Source: Phocaeicola faecalis
GTDB lineage: Bacteria; Bacteroidota; Bacteroidia; Bacteroidales; Bacteroidaceae
Assembly: GCF_021730445.1 (NCBI RefSeq)
Contig: NZ_JADNRM010000002.1
Location: forward strand, 1 to 64,000
Length of the DNA: 64,000 nucleotides
Reading direction: 5' to 3'
Of the stretch, positions 17,502-25,997 are shown one piece after another. Each line of letters opens with the position of its first letter. Within the stretch, counting starts at the first letter, position 1. The notes beneath the pieces are model-generated. The model saw only the letters and a list, made by a program, of their open reading frames with translations, was not told where the DNA came from and ran no database searches. The position numbers and the translations under genes are program-made.

Positions 17502-17510
17502 AAATTCAAC

Positions 17511-17822
17511 ATGAGGGAACAATATTTGAAATCTATAACATCTGCATTGTCTGACGCATTCCTGAAAATACGCTTTCAACCAATGATTTCTTTTACTTTA
17601 GAAGGGATTTACTACTATTCGTTCCATTACATGGATAGAGTGGAACACCTACACTCATGGTTAAAAAATATAGAAACAGAAGACATTCCCCACGGATTAA
17701 AATATCCTTTCTTTATTAAATCTTTTCTCAATTTGGGAAATGCAAGAACTATTGGGATTCGACATCACGCTGGTGTAAAAGTTCGTAAAATGACAAAAAG
17801 ACCATATACATGGATAAGATGA
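17511..17822 (+). CDS. Unknown protein, first gene after the invertible promoter
   Basis: A 103-aa basic protein starting MREQYLKSITSALSDAF. It has no signal peptide, no clear membrane helix and a strongly basic C-terminus (HHAGVKVRKMTKRPYTWIR). I do not recognise a family. It is the first ORF downstream of the right inverted repeat and overlaps the next gene by 13 bases. It should be the first cistron when the promoter is ON, and might be a leader or regulatory protein. Codon use is more AT-rich than that of the following genes. The chance that it is not a real gene is appreciable. Confidence 0.5.
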   Translation: MREQYLKSITSALSDAFLKIRFQPMISFTLEGIYYYSFHYMDRVEHLHSWLKNIETEDIPHGLKYPFFIKSFLNLGNARTIGIRHHAGVKVRKMTKRPYTWIR

Positions 17823-18763
17823 ACATTTATAAGAAATATGACGCCAACTCAAAAAAGACATTGATTGGCAAAGGCAGGTTGCTGATATTCGCATGGGCAG
17901 TGCTGCAACTAATCAGTTGCGGAAAGGACGATTCCGATAACACCTCCCATCCCGACAAAGGTGCAATAAAAGTAACTACCGACTGGACGAACCGTTCCTC
18001 GGACGCCGTCCTGCCAGCGGACTATATTCTGCGCATCGGCAGCGAGGAGCAGACGGTAAAAGGCGAGACGAACGCTTTTAAGTCACTGTTCCTGCCGGGA
18101 ACACAAAATCTGCTGGTTTATCATCAGGCGGAAGGAATCACCATCAGCGGAACCACCGCCACGGTGAACACGCTGGAAAACGGTACGCTCAACCCGATGC
18201 CGGGCTTTCTGTTCTCCGCCGCCAAAGAGCTGGACATACAGAAGGACGACACGCTAAGGGTCACCATACCCATGACACAGCGCATCCGCAGTCTGGCGTT
18301 GACCTTGAAACTGAATCCCGGTGACGAGCAACGTATCGCAAGCACCGCCGCCACCCTGACAGGCATTGCTTCTTCAGTAGATTTGGCTACCGGCAGCGTG
18401 ACAGCGACGGAAGTAAAAACAATGAGTCCCGCATTCACGATAGAAACGGATGGTGGGGAAAAACGTACAGCAACACCAGGCGGAGAAACCCGTGCCGCGG
18501 AAAATCCGGTATTGATTACTTCCCTGCGGCTGCCGGGTGTGATACCGGGTGAAAAGCAAGAGCTGACCCTTGTCGTGACCCTGACCAACGGCACGGTGCA
18601 GACCATTGTCACCGACCTGACCGAAGCCCTGAAGAACTTCGGCAACGGCAAGATGGAACCGTTGGCGCTGGATGCCGCGCTGACACTGCCTGCCGAAACG
18701 GAAATCAGTGCCACCATCAGCGACTGGAATGTAGTGAACAATGGAGATATTACTGTAAATTAG
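17810..18763 (+). CDS. FimB/Mfa2-like fimbrial anchor lipoprotein
   Basis: A 317-aa protein with a lipoprotein signal (LLIFAWAVLQLISCGKDD, lipid Cys about residue 42) followed by a flexible acidic stretch and beta-rich domains. A TDWTNRSSDAVLPADYIL opening after the lipobox and a closing ATISDWNVVNNGDITVN fit the FimB/Mfa2 class of Bacteroidales fimbrial anchor and assembly subunits. It heads a run of four fimbrillin-type genes and should sit in the outer membrane facing out. It overlaps the upstream ORF, so the exact start is uncertain; a Met a few codons inside (MNIYKKY) is possible. Confidence 0.75.
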   Translation: MDKMNIYKKYDANSKKTLIGKGRLLIFAWAVLQLISCGKDDSDNTSHPDKGAIKVTTDWTNRSSDAVLPADYILRIGSEEQTVKGETNAFKSLFLPGTQNLLVYHQAEGITISGTTATVNTLENGTLNPMPGFLFSAAKELDIQKDDTLRVTIPMTQRIRSLALTLKLNPGDEQRIASTAATLTGIASSVDLATGSVTATEVKTMSPAFTIETDGGEKRTATPGGETRAAENPVLITSLRLPGVIPGEKQELTLVVTLTNGTVQTIVTDLTEALKNFGNGKMEPLALDAALTLPAETEISATISDWNVVNNGDITVN

Positions 18764-18780
18764 AAAGTAAGAAGTAGAAT

Positions 18781-19713
18781 ATGAAAGATAACAGACAGAG
18801 TATTTTAATGGTTGCCGCCCTCCTACTATTGGCAGGATGCAGCAACGACAACGAGGGAGCGGCTACACCGGAAGGCGATGGACGCGTGGCCTTGCAAGTA
18901 ACCAGCGACATCCATGTACAACCCCGTGCCTACAACGACACTTGGGAAAGCGGTGATGCCATCGGCATCTATATGCTGCACGGCGAAACGGCAGAAGCAG
19001 AGAATTGCAAGTACACCACCGGGACAACCGGCACAAGCGGTACATTCACCGCCGACGCCGCCAACACCATCTATTTTCCTATAGGCGGAGATTCGAGAGA
19101 CTTCGCCGCTTACTATCCTTATCAGAATCTTACGGAAGGAAGCAGCGTTTATCCGGTGGACGTAACCACACAGACCTCGCAAAAGGCCATCGACCTGATG
19201 GGAGCCGACAAAGTGACTGGCAAGAACAAAAATAAGCCTGCGGTGGCGTTTGAGTTCCAACACAAATTGGTGAAATTGGCAATGACCATCCAGCCCGACG
19301 GCACATCGCTGACCGCCGAGAACATGAAGGACTTGAAAGTGGAGATTACCAACCAGCCCGTCAAGGGAACCTACGACGTGGTGAAAGGTGGTGACGTGAT
19401 TGTTACGACTCCTGTAGCTCCCGACAAAGCCGTCGATATCGAACTACTGACCAATGCCGACGGTACCGCCGCCGAGGGCATCGTGCTGCCCAACACCTCC
19501 ACCGAGGGCATGTACCTGCGTTTCACGCTGAAAGACATCGACACGCCGTTCACTTGGAACATCAACAGTGCCGAAAAGTCGAAGCTGTTTCAAGCAGGCA
19601 GCAAATATGTGTACACCATCACGATAGGCAAGACCGGAATAGCGGTGACTTCCACCGTGAAGGACTGGACACAGGGAAACGGTGAAGAAGGAGAATCGGG
19701 CAATGCCGAGTGA
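18781..19713 (+). CDS. Fimbrillin family lipoprotein
   Basis: A 310-aa lipoprotein with signal ILMVAALLLLAGCSNDN (lipid Cys at about 20). It shows fimbrillin-type features: a ESGDAIGIYMLHG segment after RAYNDT, FAAYYPYQ, FEFQHKLVKL, and an end TVKDWTQGNGEEGESGNAE. Fimbrillins are exported as lipoproteins, processed at an Arg in the N-domain, and polymerise by donor-strand exchange. An Arg site is visible at QPRAYNDT. It lies 17 bases after the Mfa2-like gene in the same direction. It is probably a stalk or tip subunit; which one cannot be told. Confidence 0.85.
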   Translation: MKDNRQSILMVAALLLLAGCSNDNEGAATPEGDGRVALQVTSDIHVQPRAYNDTWESGDAIGIYMLHGETAEAENCKYTTGTTGTSGTFTADAANTIYFPIGGDSRDFAAYYPYQNLTEGSSVYPVDVTTQTSQKAIDLMGADKVTGKNKNKPAVAFEFQHKLVKLAMTIQPDGTSLTAENMKDLKVEITNQPVKGTYDVVKGGDVIVTTPVAPDKAVDIELLTNADGTAAEGIVLPNTSTEGMYLRFTLKDIDTPFTWNINSAEKSKLFQAGSKYVYTITIGKTGIAVTSTVKDWTQGNGEEGESGNAE

Positions 19714-19833
19714 AAAAGTCCGTTTGCACGGATAAACACACCAACCGCACAGATAAACGTGCATTTCAAATAATAAAATTGGGCGGTAAAAGAAAACTGC
19801 CGATATTTGCGTAAAAATAAAATTCAAATAAAG

Positions 19834-20760
19834 ATGAGAACAAAAGCATTTATGATGATGGCTGCCGCAGCATTGGTAATGGCGGGATGCAGCAACGACG
19901 AAAACGAAATAACGGACAACTGGAATGGTGAAATCCGGCTGAGCAGCGGGCTGACGGTGCAGCAGACACGTGCCAATGAAAGCACGCCACCCGACACGCA
20001 GATTGCCAGTGGGCAGGAAGTAGGGATATTTATCAACGATGCCATCACAACATCTGAGGTTATCGCTACCAATCTGAAATATACTGCTGACGGAAACGGT
20101 GCACTGACGCTTGGCACGGGGGAAAATATTCCTTATTATCCCGCCAATGGTAATGCCGTAGCGATTTATGCCTACCAGCCTTTGAGTTCCATAATCGGCA
20201 ATGACGAAACGTTTGACTTTTCAGTCAAACCAGACCAATCGATGAATAACGGTAAAGAATATTATAATTCCGACCTGCTTTACTCCGCAAGCAAGACTTA
20301 TGTCCGCCAAAAAATTGCGCATAGCTTAAGCTTTACCCATAAACTTTCTAAAGTAGTCTGCAAGTTGGAGAGTGGTGCCGGAACCCCCTCTTTAGCCGGA
20401 GCCACCGTGGAGATTCTGAATGCTGAGACAAAAGGAACTTTCAAGACGTCCGACGGCACTTTCACTCTCACAAGCGGTAATATATCCGATGTCAAGATGA
20501 ACAGCACCATCACCAGTGGCTCTTATATCGCCGTTATTCCACCGCAAACTTTTACAAAAGGAACCAACTTACTGAAGATAACCATCGGCACCGGTGTATT
20601 CTATTACAGCATACCAAATGATGGGGAAAACCTTGTATTGACAGAAGGTAATGTTTACACCTATACGATAAAGGTTAATCTGACCGGTTTGAAAGTCACT
20701 TCCACAATCACTCCGTGGAATGGTAACGAAACACATAGCGGAGAAGCTGAAATGCAATAA
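19834..20760 (+). CDS. Fimbrillin family lipoprotein
   Basis: I start at 19834 (MRTKAFMMMAAAALVMAGCSN), a clean lipoprotein signal. Nine upstream codons of the open frame are discarded. The 308-aa product has the fimbrillin pattern: QQTRANEST (likely Arg processing site), GQEVGIFIND, AIYAYQPL, SLSFTHKLSKVVCKL, and the C-terminal TSTITPWNGNETHSGEAEMQ. It is paralogous to the preceding gene. It probably assembles into the same surface structure. Confidence 0.85.
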   Translation: MRTKAFMMMAAAALVMAGCSNDENEITDNWNGEIRLSSGLTVQQTRANESTPPDTQIASGQEVGIFINDAITTSEVIATNLKYTADGNGALTLGTGENIPYYPANGNAVAIYAYQPLSSIIGNDETFDFSVKPDQSMNNGKEYYNSDLLYSASKTYVRQKIAHSLSFTHKLSKVVCKLESGAGTPSLAGATVEILNAETKGTFKTSDGTFTLTSGNISDVKMNSTITSGSYIAVIPPQTFTKGTNLLKITIGTGVFYYSIPNDGENLVLTEGNVYTYTIKVNLTGLKVTSTITPWNGNETHSGEAEMQ

Positions 20761-20787
20761 AGGATACAGATGATTATTTCTCATTCC

Positions 20788-20841
20788 GGCGGATTACAAA
20801 TCCGCCACAGCCACCGCCGGGCACTTAGTGCGTAAGCCCGG
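20788..20841. repeat. REP-like double hairpin between fimbrillin genes
   Basis: GGCGGATT/AATCCGCC (20788-20806) and CCGGGC/GCCCGG (20817-20841) form two adjacent hairpins. GGATT-x-AATCC hairpins recur near 36170, 39290 and 43330, suggesting a dispersed REP family in this locus. Confidence 0.6.
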
Positions 20842-20923
20842 AGTGAGCAACCCTATAAGGTAGCACACGGACAGCTTCGCCGCTGCCGGTGGCACGAAAG
20901 GAACAAAAAAACAATAGAAGAAG

Positions 20924-21958
20924 ATGATGATATACAAACTACAAGGCTGCAAGAAATCAGCCGTTATCGGATGGATGGCAGGTATGCTGTTACTTGCCGG
21001 ATGCACGCAGGATAAACCGGCGGACACATCGCAAGGCGAGATGCTGCCCGAAGGGAAATACCCCATGACCTTTACCGTCACCGGGCTGGAAGCTACGGCG
21101 ACAACACGTGGCACGACCGACGGTACCTGGGACGGCGGCAAAGAGGTGGCTGTACAAGTGGGTGACGTAGTGAAGAAATATGTTGCCGATGGTAGTGGTG
21201 AAAGCACCACGCTGCAACCGGCAGACTCTGACGATGCCTTTTACTGGCAAAACACGAAGGACACAAAACAAGTCAGTGCGTGGTATCTCGGTAAAGGATA
21301 CAATAATAATCCGCCAACGAAGACGAGGGGGTGGCAGTGGAGCGTACAATCAGACCAAAACAACAACGGCTATCAGAATAGCGACTTCCTTTATGCCCCA
21401 CAGACCGCCTGTAGCTTTGGTGGCACGAACTCACTCACTTTTTCTCATAAAACCGCCAAAGTGGTGATAAACATCCGTAAATACGGAGTGGCCACTGATG
21501 ACAAAGATATAGAATCCATAACAATCTGTAATACTATGTTAACCGGATCCACTGCTGAAATAAATGGGGAACTGAAGTTTTCGGGTAATGCAGAGAGCTC
21601 TAGCTCTCGTCAATCTATAACGCCTTACAAGCTCTCCGTTCAGAATGAAAACGTAAGCTTTGAGGCTAATAAGCATGCTGAAACCGCCCTTGCCAGCTAT
21701 CAGGCATTGGTTATTCCGGACAACGATATACACCTCATCTCTATCGAAATAAAGATGAAGGGATATGCGCTTTTCAAATATAATCTAGTCGTTTCAGTCG
21801 TTCCAGGCGTATCCGGAAAATGGGAAAGCGGCATGCAGTACACCTACAATCTTACGATAAAAGGCAGTAAAGTTACCGCCACCGTTTCCGACACCGAAAT
21901 GACGTGGGAAGATGGCGACAATGGCGGCTCTGGCGGCAATGGCAGCGTGGAGATATAA
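20924..21958 (+). CDS. Fimbrillin family lipoprotein
   Basis: A 344-aa lipoprotein (signal VIGWMAGMLLLAGCTQDKPA). It shows MLPEGKYPMTFTVTGLEATATTRGT after the lipobox, a DGTWDGGKEVAVQVGD segment, SLTFSHKTAKVVINI, and the end VSDTEMTWEDGDNGGSG. The LPEGKYPM opening and the W.GG.E/KVQ.GD segment are shared with the fimbrillin at 33780, so these two are a sub-pair distinct from the 18781/19834 pair. A Gly/Ser-rich C-terminus may be a spacer. It is the last lipoprotein before the eCIS genes. Confidence 0.82.
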   Translation: MMIYKLQGCKKSAVIGWMAGMLLLAGCTQDKPADTSQGEMLPEGKYPMTFTVTGLEATATTRGTTDGTWDGGKEVAVQVGDVVKKYVADGSGESTTLQPADSDDAFYWQNTKDTKQVSAWYLGKGYNNNPPTKTRGWQWSVQSDQNNNGYQNSDFLYAPQTACSFGGTNSLTFSHKTAKVVINIRKYGVATDDKDIESITICNTMLTGSTAEINGELKFSGNAESSSSRQSITPYKLSVQNENVSFEANKHAETALASYQALVIPDNDIHLISIEIKMKGYALFKYNLVVSVVPGVSGKWESGMQYTYNLTIKGSKVTATVSDTEMTWEDGDNGGSGGNGSVEI

Positions 21959-22068
21959 GCTGAAAAGAGCAACGGAAAGAAGCATGACGATATGCTATGC
22001 GAATGACATAAATTGAATAAAAATTTTAAAATAAGTTCGATTATTATTAACCTTTAAAAGAAGAAATT

Positions 22069-22653
22069 ATGAAAGTATTGATTGACAACGGACATGGAGT
22101 GGACACAAAGGGTAAACGTTCGCCAGACGAACGATTGATAGAGTACGCTTATACGCGTGAGATTGCGAACAGAGTGGTAAATGATTTGAAGGCATCAGGT
22201 CTGGATGCCATCCGCATCGTTCCCGAAGAAACGGATATTTCGCTGGAAAAACGTGTGGCGCGTGCCAACAGGTATTACGCCGAAAGCGGCAAGCAGGCCA
22301 TTCTGGTTTCTATCCATTGTGATGCGGAAGGTAGCGGCTCGATGTGGATGGACGCACATGGATGGAGTGTGTTTGTCGCTCCCAATGCTTCCCAGAACAG
22401 TAAGCGACTCGCCACTGCACTGGCGGATGTGGCAGAAAAGAAAGGCGTGACAGTGCGTATAGAGACAAGCAACCGCAACTACTGGGTGGCAAACTTCTGT
22501 ATCTGCAGAGACACCCTCTGCCCTGCGGTGCTGGTAGAGAATTTCTTCATGGACAACGAGGATGATGTGAATTTCCTGCTTTCCGAAAAAGGCAAGCAGT
22601 GCGTCACGGACATCATAGTGGAAGGTATCAAGAAATATCTGACAGGTAAATGA
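22069..22653 (+). CDS. N-acetylmuramoyl-L-alanine amidase (Amidase_3)
   Basis: A 194-aa zinc amidase cutting the bond between MurNAc and the stem peptide of peptidoglycan. Zinc ligands and catalytic residues are visible: H9 (DNGHG), E25 (DERLIEY), H83 (SIHCDAEG) and catalytic E157 (VLVENFFMDNE). It has no signal peptide, so it acts in the cytoplasm-released particle or on lysis rather than by Sec export. Its stop codon overlaps the start of the DUF4255 cap gene (ATGA), making it part of the eCIS operon. Likely roles are cell lysis for particle release or help in crossing a target wall (inference). Confidence 0.88.
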   Translation: MKVLIDNGHGVDTKGKRSPDERLIEYAYTREIANRVVNDLKASGLDAIRIVPEETDISLEKRVARANRYYAESGKQAILVSIHCDAEGSGSMWMDAHGWSVFVAPNASQNSKRLATALADVAEKKGVTVRIETSNRNYWVANFCICRDTLCPAVLVENFFMDNEDDVNFLLSEKGKQCVTDIIVEGIKKYLTGK

Positions 22654-23186
22654 TAAAACGTATCCTGACCTGCTATGCCGGGCGGCTGAACGAATACCTC
22701 TCCCGCCTGCATCACCAGCCCGAAGGACTGGTGGAAGCAGGTTTTGTGGGCAACAGTTCGGAAGAGAAGCCCAACAAGATGGTGGTGTCGCTGTTCGGTA
22801 TCGAGCGGGAAACATCGGGCGGCATATCCGCACCGGTGCAACGCACGGCGGAAGGCTACACACGCACTTCTCCCCCTCTGTTGCTCAATCTCAATGTGAT
22901 GCTGGCGGCAGTGTATGACGAACGTCGGTATGCCGAATCGCTCTCCGTACTGTCCGACACGTTGAAATTTATCCAGTCCGTACCGAAATTCGAGGTGGAA
23001 GAGACGACTTATACCGTAGAAATCGTAACTTTATCACCGCAGGACCTGAATAATGTATGGACCTTGCTGGGCGGACAATATTACCCCTCGGTGGTGTGCA
23101 AGCTGCGCCGCCTCGTCATTGACGCGGAAGAAGCGACAGGAAGCGGAGCAACAATGCGGCAACCGGATTTGAAAATGATAAAATAG
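22650..23186 (+). CDS. DUF4255 protein, eCIS sheath-terminator/cap (Pvc16-like)
   Basis: A 178-aa protein with the DUF4255 pattern: an N-terminal helix, then APVQRTAEGYTRTSPPLLLNLNVMLAAV (rewritten here in part), RYAESLSVLSDTLKFIQSVP, and an end NNVWTLLGGQYYPSVVCKLRRLVI. In Afp/PVC particles this family caps the end of tube and sheath. It is translationally coupled to the amidase. Its place ahead of the sheath genes is usual for Bacteroidetes systems. Confidence 0.85.
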   Translation: MIKRILTCYAGRLNEYLSRLHHQPEGLVEAGFVGNSSEEKPNKMVVSLFGIERETSGGISAPVQRTAEGYTRTSPPLLLNLNVMLAAVYDERRYAESLSVLSDTLKFIQSVPKFEVEETTYTVEIVTLSPQDLNNVWTLLGGQYYPSVVCKLRRLVIDAEEATGSGATMRQPDLKMIK

Positions 23187-23193
23187 AAGAGAC

Positions 23194-24117
23194 ATGGGAC
23201 AGTTTGTGAAGCTTATCGGCATAAAGATTGAACACGGTTACTATAAAGACGTAACCGATAAATTCTGCATTGTACCCACGGTGAAAACCGAAACGCTGAT
23301 GCGTAACCGTGGAATAGAATTCAGAAGGACCGGAGACGGTTGCCAATGGCTGATGGCTGAAAATTGCAACGGATTCCTGCCCGGCGACCGGTTGGAATGT
23401 ACCTTGCAGGTGCGCGATGCGGACTTTATGTACGTAACGCAACTGGATGATTATCGGCCACAGTCGTTTTATCGGTTGGACTTATCCGATGAAAACCGGA
23501 TAACAGATGTGGTTTCGGCCCTCGTCCCTGTAAGCGACACGGCAGGTGCATCCTGTTTTTGCAATATCAATATCTGTCTGACGCCCGATGTGCTGAAAGA
23601 GGCGAAAAACGGAACCCCGTTTGAATACACGCTCGGATTCCGCAAAGCGGCTTTCCGCTGGGAATACCTGTTTGTGCGCCGTAATGATGACGCTCAGGAA
23701 TCGAAGGTGTTGCTGTTGAAAGATACCAAAGGGAAAATTCTCTTCTCCCTTCCCAAGAAGCTGGTAAACACACCTTATGGTGAAATAGCGTGGCAGATTA
23801 TCTCTACTTCTCCCGTTGTCTGCCGGCAGCACCCGGATTGCGAGCTGGTGCTGACAGAGGTGACGGTAAAGGAACTTGGCGAGAAGTTTATCGAAAAGTT
23901 TATCGAGAAGCTCAAATCCCAAGAACGGCTCATTCTGGAATTGGAAGAAGATATACAGTCGGGAAAATTCTCCAGACTGACTGCGGAGACGGTGTCCGAA
24001 ACCATCTCCGACAAATCACTGAAAAGGAAGACACTAAGTCGTTTTATCCCCTGTCCGCAGCCCGGAAGATTCAAATCGGAAGAACGTGACTGCATACGGC
24101 ATGTGTGTTACATTTAA
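23194..24117 (+). CDS. Unknown eCIS-operon protein, 307 aa
   Basis: I do not recognise a family. The protein starts MGQFVKLIGIKIEHGYYKDV and looks beta-rich in its first 220 residues. A charged helical section (KFIEKFIEKLKSQERLILELEEDI, given in part) covers about 230-260. It is basic at the C-terminus, has no signal peptide or membrane span, and contains several Cys. It lies 8 bases after the DUF4255 gene and 48 bases before the first sheath gene, so it is probably a structural or assembly factor specific to the Bacteroidales branch. Confidence 0.6.
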   Translation: MGQFVKLIGIKIEHGYYKDVTDKFCIVPTVKTETLMRNRGIEFRRTGDGCQWLMAENCNGFLPGDRLECTLQVRDADFMYVTQLDDYRPQSFYRLDLSDENRITDVVSALVPVSDTAGASCFCNINICLTPDVLKEAKNGTPFEYTLGFRKAAFRWEYLFVRRNDDAQESKVLLLKDTKGKILFSLPKKLVNTPYGEIAWQIISTSPVVCRQHPDCELVLTEVTVKELGEKFIEKFIEKLKSQERLILELEEDIQSGKFSRLTAETVSETISDKSLKRKTLSRFIPCPQPGRFKSEERDCIRHVCYI

Positions 24118-24164
24118 CTATAATCAGCCATATCAATAGTATTAATCTTAAAAAATAGAATCGT

Positions 24165-25964
24165 ATGGGAAACATGAAAACACCCGGCGTTTACATCGTA
24201 GAGAAGAATGCCTTCCCGAATTCGGTGGTAGAAGCTGAAACCGCTATCCCGGCCTTTATCGGCATAACGGATAAGGCACAGAATGGGAATGATGACTTGA
24301 AAGGCGTCCCTTGGAAAATCTCGTCAATGACGGAGTATTTGCAGTATTTCGGCGGAGCACCGAAACTGGAGTTTGCGGTAGATATTAAAAAGTACTTCTA
24401 TCTGTCGGAAGAGCAAAAGAAGGAGGGAAAGACATTGACGGATGCATTGAAGGAACCGGCACCGGGAATCTTCCAGTATTGCATCCGTCCGTCGGGAGAA
24501 TGCGGAAAGGTGAAATTCGATGAAGATAAAGCCGGTACTGAAGAAGATGATAAAAACGGTGAAGAAACTCCTGTAGGATATGCCTTCCGTGTGGATGGAG
24601 CCAACCCATATACCTTATATTACAATATGCAGATGTTCTTCGCCAACGGAGGCGGCACTTGCTATGTGGTATCAGTAGGAAATTATGGGGATGACAACAA
24701 GGATACACTGAACGATAAGAATGTAGAAGCGGCGTTGGCAGCTCTGGAGAAAATACAGGAAGTGACCATGATTATAGTTCCGGAAGCGGTAGAAAGTAAT
24801 GCATGTGCCAATATACAGCAGCTGATGATGAAGCATTGTGGAGAGATGGGCAACCGTTTCGCCATACTGGATGTGCCGTCAGGAGCAGCAAACACTCCAT
24901 TGGACAAACGTATGGAAGCGTTCCAGAATACCGTAACCAATTATTTCTCTTACGGCGCGGCTTACTTCCCGTGGCTGAATACTTCGGTATTAAGTGAACG
25001 CGATTTGAACAGCAAGATGTTCAATTGGAAAAAGGGTGTTTATAGCAATGCCAAAAAACTAACAGTTGATCCTAATCTTGCAAATATAGCAGATGCTTAT
25101 TATTCAAACACTATAGAGTTGACAGCCGATGAAAATATTAAAATCGTCAATGGCATTACATTTAAATTATCAAGTGAAATAGAGAACGGAGAAGTCATAA
25201 AAGACGGAACATTACTATACACAATATCACAATATGCGGAAAAAAAAGATGATGCAAAAGCACTCATTTCAAAGACATTTACCGTCATTTGGCCAACACC
25301 AACAAATATGAACGAATTTTATGCTGCCTTGTCAAATTCTTCTCCTTTATTCAAGCAGGCAATCAAGGCCATACTGAAGCAATTGAACCTGCTTCCCCCT
25401 TCGGCAGCTATGGCAGGCATCTATACGATGGTGGACAGAAGCCGCGGCGTGTGGAAAGCTCCGGCGAATGTGACACTGAACTATGTAAACAGCCCGGCGG
25501 AAGACATTGATGATGAAGGACAGGCCGGCCTGAACGCCCCGATGAACGGAAAGGCCATTAATGTAATCCGTGCTTTCCGTGGCGAAGGCATAAAGGTGTG
25601 GGGAGCACGCACACTGGACGGAAATTCTCTGGACTGGCGATACATCAACGTGCGCCGCACGATGCTCTTCCTCGAAGAATCTATAAGAAACGCCGCACGC
25701 GCTTACGTGTTCGAACCGAACGATGCGGGTACCTGGATTAACATGAAGTGCATGATAGAGAACTTCCTGCGCAGCGTGTGGAAACGCGGCGGACTGGCAG
25801 GCGCCACCCCCGAAGATGCTTTTGAGGTACACATCGGACTGGGTGACACCATGACCGGCGATGACATACTGGAGGGCATCATGCGCATCACGGTGCTGGT
25901 GGCCATCACGCATCCGGCAGAGTTCATCGAAATAACCTTCCAGCAGCAGATGCAGAAGAGCTGA
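24165..25964 (+). CDS. Contractile sheath protein 1, with inserted domain
   Basis: A 599-aa sheath subunit. The N-terminal motif KTPGVYIVEKNAFPNSVVE is the handshake region shared with the second sheath. The C-terminal 200 residues (LPPSAAMAGIYTMVDRSRG, GKAINVIRAFRGEGIKVWG, NAARAYVFEPND, then FIEITFQQQMQKS) are nearly identical in the two. Sheath proteins store the energy of contraction around the inner tube. Between about residues 288 and 390 the coding sequence (25028-25340) is markedly more AT-rich and has no match in sheath 2, and residues 70-145 also differ. These look like exposed variable domains. It lies 33 bases before the second sheath gene. Confidence 0.93.
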   Translation: MGNMKTPGVYIVEKNAFPNSVVEAETAIPAFIGITDKAQNGNDDLKGVPWKISSMTEYLQYFGGAPKLEFAVDIKKYFYLSEEQKKEGKTLTDALKEPAPGIFQYCIRPSGECGKVKFDEDKAGTEEDDKNGEETPVGYAFRVDGANPYTLYYNMQMFFANGGGTCYVVSVGNYGDDNKDTLNDKNVEAALAALEKIQEVTMIIVPEAVESNACANIQQLMMKHCGEMGNRFAILDVPSGAANTPLDKRMEAFQNTVTNYFSYGAAYFPWLNTSVLSERDLNSKMFNWKKGVYSNAKKLTVDPNLANIADAYYSNTIELTADENIKIVNGITFKLSSEIENGEVIKDGTLLYTISQYAEKKDDAKALISKTFTVIWPTPTNMNEFYAALSNSSPLFKQAIKAILKQLNLLPPSAAMAGIYTMVDRSRGVWKAPANVTLNYVNSPAEDIDDEGQAGLNAPMNGKAINVIRAFRGEGIKVWGARTLDGNSLDWRYINVRRTMLFLEESIRNAARAYVFEPNDAGTWINMKCMIENFLRSVWKRGGLAGATPEDAFEVHIGLGDTMTGDDILEGIMRITVLVAITHPAEFIEITFQQQMQKS

Positions 25965-25997
25965 TAACCTATTGTTAAACTAAAATATCAAAAGACC

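Noticed and set aside
22195-22863. Long antisense frames over the GC-rich eCIS genes (also 18124-18741, 28498-29385, 44720-45862, 48679-49581)
   Set aside because: They mirror real genes of the opposite strand, have no start context, and their proteins are rich in Arg, His and Cys without family marks.
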